Assembly (NCBI GenBank): GCA_022661535.1
Contig: JAKULF010000005.1
Location: 1,240,001-1,304,000, forward strand
Length of the DNA: 64,000 nt
Direction of reading: 5' to 3'
Origin: Eutypa lata
Taxonomy: Eukaryota; Ascomycota; Sordariomycetes; Xylariales; Diatrypaceae
Shown: positions 61,394 through 64,000 of the stretch, piece by piece
How positions within the stretch are numbered: position 1 is the first letter of the stretch
How the letters are laid out: each line of letters begins with the position of its first letter
Notes under the pieces: generated by a model
The model's input: the letters and a program-made list of their open reading frames with translations, nothing else
Databases searched by the model: none
What the model was told of the DNA's origin: nothing
Translations under genes and position numbers: made by a program

Positions 61394-64000
61394 GTGTAAG
61401 AATATAGCTTTAGAAGATTTATCTTTCTTATTCCCGAGGCTTGCTACGCTAAAATGAGTGACCCCTGGTTTAATACAAGAATATGACTACCCAAGTTGAT
61501 ATAAAGTAAGACTAGTCTATATCATTCGCATGACTATATTCTAGCCCTATGTCATTAGTTTCCTGTGTCGGCGTTGGATGTATCAGGGAGTTCCAAGATA
61601 CGCCTTGCACGCTTTCAATGTGATACTAAATATTAGGCTTGAGTTAATTAGGTATCTCTATATTTTTGGGAAGATTATATTGCTAGAGAAATTCTTGACA
61701 TGGAGGGTAGATTAATGCATAAACTTTGTATCAAGGGGCAATAGACACATTACATAGATTTGTAATATTTATACCCGTGATTTTGATGGGATATGTAAGT
61801 GACTTGATGAAAATATACATAATAAATGCGTGAAAGTAGAATTTGATGTAGCAACTCCTGCAAAAAAGTAAAATACTTCTCTCATCACAGAAGTGGTCAA
61901 TCTTCTTAGTTAAATGCATGTCCTTAGATGCTACCATATTACCTTCTTGATGGTATTAAACCTTGACTATTTATGGTGTTAGATAACCAATGCTACCTTC
62001 ACATTAAAATGAGACTTTCCCGGATCGACTTTGTGTCGATAACGGCCAGATTTGTGTACACGTATCCTGAAAACACTGAGTTAATTGGCATACTTACGTT
62101 CCCAGATCTAATTCTGAATTATGTGAATGGCCCCCGAGGGAATATGGTGATCGTGTACAGGGTTTCAGTAACATATGTATTATACTGATATGAACGAAGT
62201 GCTGCGTTAGGTTAAACCCTACAGATATGCAGACAGTTCATTATCAGCACTTGATATCAGGGATAGTTGAAATCGCTTATGCTATGACCACCCTGTTAGT
62301 ATTAATGCTTATTCTTTGAAGAGGGGTTAGCCAGATTAATCGGCCTGATCAGAAATGTATCTCCAACACCCTTCTACGTAAGCAATACCAGCGAATATAT
62401 TCTCATGTTATGAAGGTCATAAGTCCGTATTTATTATAGAGGTGGTATTTGTATCGCCTTAGAGGATACTGTAGCAAAGAACAGTCGCCGAGTGCACCTT
62501 TTTGACCGGGGGGACTTGCATTATTAGACCACCACCTCCTCCCCCTTTTTGCCTCTTTGCGAGAATAGGTTTGATGTTTATGCTATGCTGTAAGAACATG
62601 GAACAAAAATAACACCCTCTATATATGGCCCTAGACTATACACTGGGTGGAAAGTACTCGTAGGATAGTAGCCCTCATACCATTTCTAGCGATGAGTCCA
62701 TAGGATTTAATGTTTCCCCTGGGAACCTCGCCAGTCAAGTGTAGAGGTAACTTCTAACAAGCGGTAACCGGTATCCATCTAAATTACTGGGTTTAAGGTC
62801 TATCCAGAATTGGCATTTTGTGTTGAACTACGTGGAAGATGAAATAGAGGGGTGTTCGGGGGTAGTAAGGATGATCGATAAAGACTGAGTAATATTTATA
62901 GATACAACCGTAGATAGAAGAATCTATGCTTGAAATATAGACGTCTTGATACTTCCCATCCAGGAAAACGTGAGAGGGGAGATACAGTCATCCGGCCACG
63001 GCACGTCTCAAGTCTAGTCCCCCTTTAAAATGGCCCCTGAATTTTCAGGCGCGCAATGTCAAGGTGAAGTAGAGTGTAGCCTGGTTAAAGCTGAGCAAGG
63101 GATTATCTACTGGACAAGATACATGTTGGCTCCATACATGCCTAGGTAGGCAGCTATGGAGATTATTAAACATGTAATCGGCATGTTTCTGCCTTTCGTT
63201 ATCTCTTCCGGGTGCTAAAGTATGCATCGAAAACTGAAACCCTTGTGATATGTTAAGACGCGATATATGATAAATCTCGCGTTTGTTCTGTCCGGGGTTT
63301 AAAATCAGATTTGCTAATCTAACATCCTACTAAACATGTATCGTCTTCTCATTCGCAACAGATTATATGCTTCCTCAATAATTTGTTGCTCGGACTGAGT
63401 TTGGTCTATGCGATCAAATCTGGCATCTAAAATACGAGACTAGAAGCCTGTAATAGGGGTCTTCAAGTGTCTGATAGATCGCTTTTAGAAGCGCGCCTGG
63501 ACCGTAGTCCAAGGACACAGTTTATAATTGTAAGGTACGAACATAGTGACATGGTCTCCGGCGGGATCCCCGCTCCGACATTCTGTAGTAAGCGAGGATT
63601 GGGTGGAGAGGGAGGTGAGATGGCAAGAAAAACAGCCAGGTAGGTATGAGATGCGGCCGATCGCATCCAAATCCCCACCTCTGTCCGTCGTTACTGCGGG
63701 AAGCAAAAAAAGAGTACGGGAACACTAAAATTGTGCGGCTTCGATGGAGAAATCACTTGTAATAGTCGCTTCGACTAGTTAGAACAAAGCTTGAGATCCG
63801 GAGGAGACGGAATCAAGAAGTATTAGCAAGAATGAATTATAAACTGATTGTAGCTATTCAGCGAAATGCTAACCAATGACATCAAAAAGGGGAGAAAGTT
63901 TTAGATAATTTCTAGTTCTGTGTCTTAATTAGGGGTGGGTCGTCGGTAAGATGTGCAATATTTTGCCGTACGCTGGCTGAAGGGGCTTGCCGAGTTGGTT
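61394..64000. other. Gene-free right end
   Basis: A+T-richer up to about 62300, with no recognisable gene. The small overlapping ORFs at 63463-63728 occupy several frames on both strands, the pattern expected of chance. Confidence 0.5.

Overview
The window reads as nuclear DNA of a filamentous ascomycete, probably a Sordariomycete; that placement is inferred. The evidence is short 48-361 bp introns with GT..AG borders, fungal-only protein families (Zn2Cys6 and ASARFR-type bZIP regulators, a HeLo-like/ankyrin protein), and repeats eroded to A+T in the way repeat-induced point mutation (RIP) does. Gene density is low: eight well supported protein genes and one small candidate gene in 64 kb, separated by long non-coding stretches full of TACC/GGTA microsatellites. 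No tRNA, rRNA or CRISPR could be supported.

Layout. About 1.0-4.2 kb (+): a seven-exon gene for a HeLo-like/ankyrin protein whose extreme 5' end is unresolved. 5.1-6.5 kb (-): a four-exon SMP-30/gluconolactonase-type lactonase. 7.6-8.5 kb: a terminal-inverted-repeat (TIR) element with a TA target duplication and an A+T-eroded core. 12.9-17.8 kb: a complete but RIP-destroyed LTR retrotransposon with two 301 bp LTRs and an AAGA target duplication. 22.1-23.8 kb (+): a bZIP transcription factor. 31.2-31.6 kb: a hAT-like non-autonomous element with an 8 bp target duplication. 32.4-32.6 kb (-): a possible 55-residue membrane peptide. 35.1-38.3 kb (-): a six-exon Zn2Cys6 regulator. 42.0-44.0 kb (+): a class III CoA-transferase family protein. 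45.1-46.4 kb (-) and 46.9-48.0 kb (+): a divergent pair of apparently mitochondrial proteins, the pyruvate dehydrogenase E3-binding protein and a two-span membrane protein. 49.6-52.2 kb (-): a leucine-rich-repeat protein. 52-64 kb: no intact gene, but a probable pseudogene at 56.3-57.1 kb and an orphan ORF at 60.9-61.4 kb.

The genes do not form an obvious pathway or a secondary-metabolite cluster. The clearest functional link is the divergent mitochondrial pair, which shares a 540 bp promoter region. The most unusual signals are in the mobile-element relics. The LTR copies are mutated reciprocally, the TA-element keeps near-perfect TIRs built of hairpin palindromes around a ruined core, and the hAT-like element carries tandem subterminal motifs. 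Exon joins were made by hand from splice consensus, reading-phase agreement and family resemblance; no database search was run.
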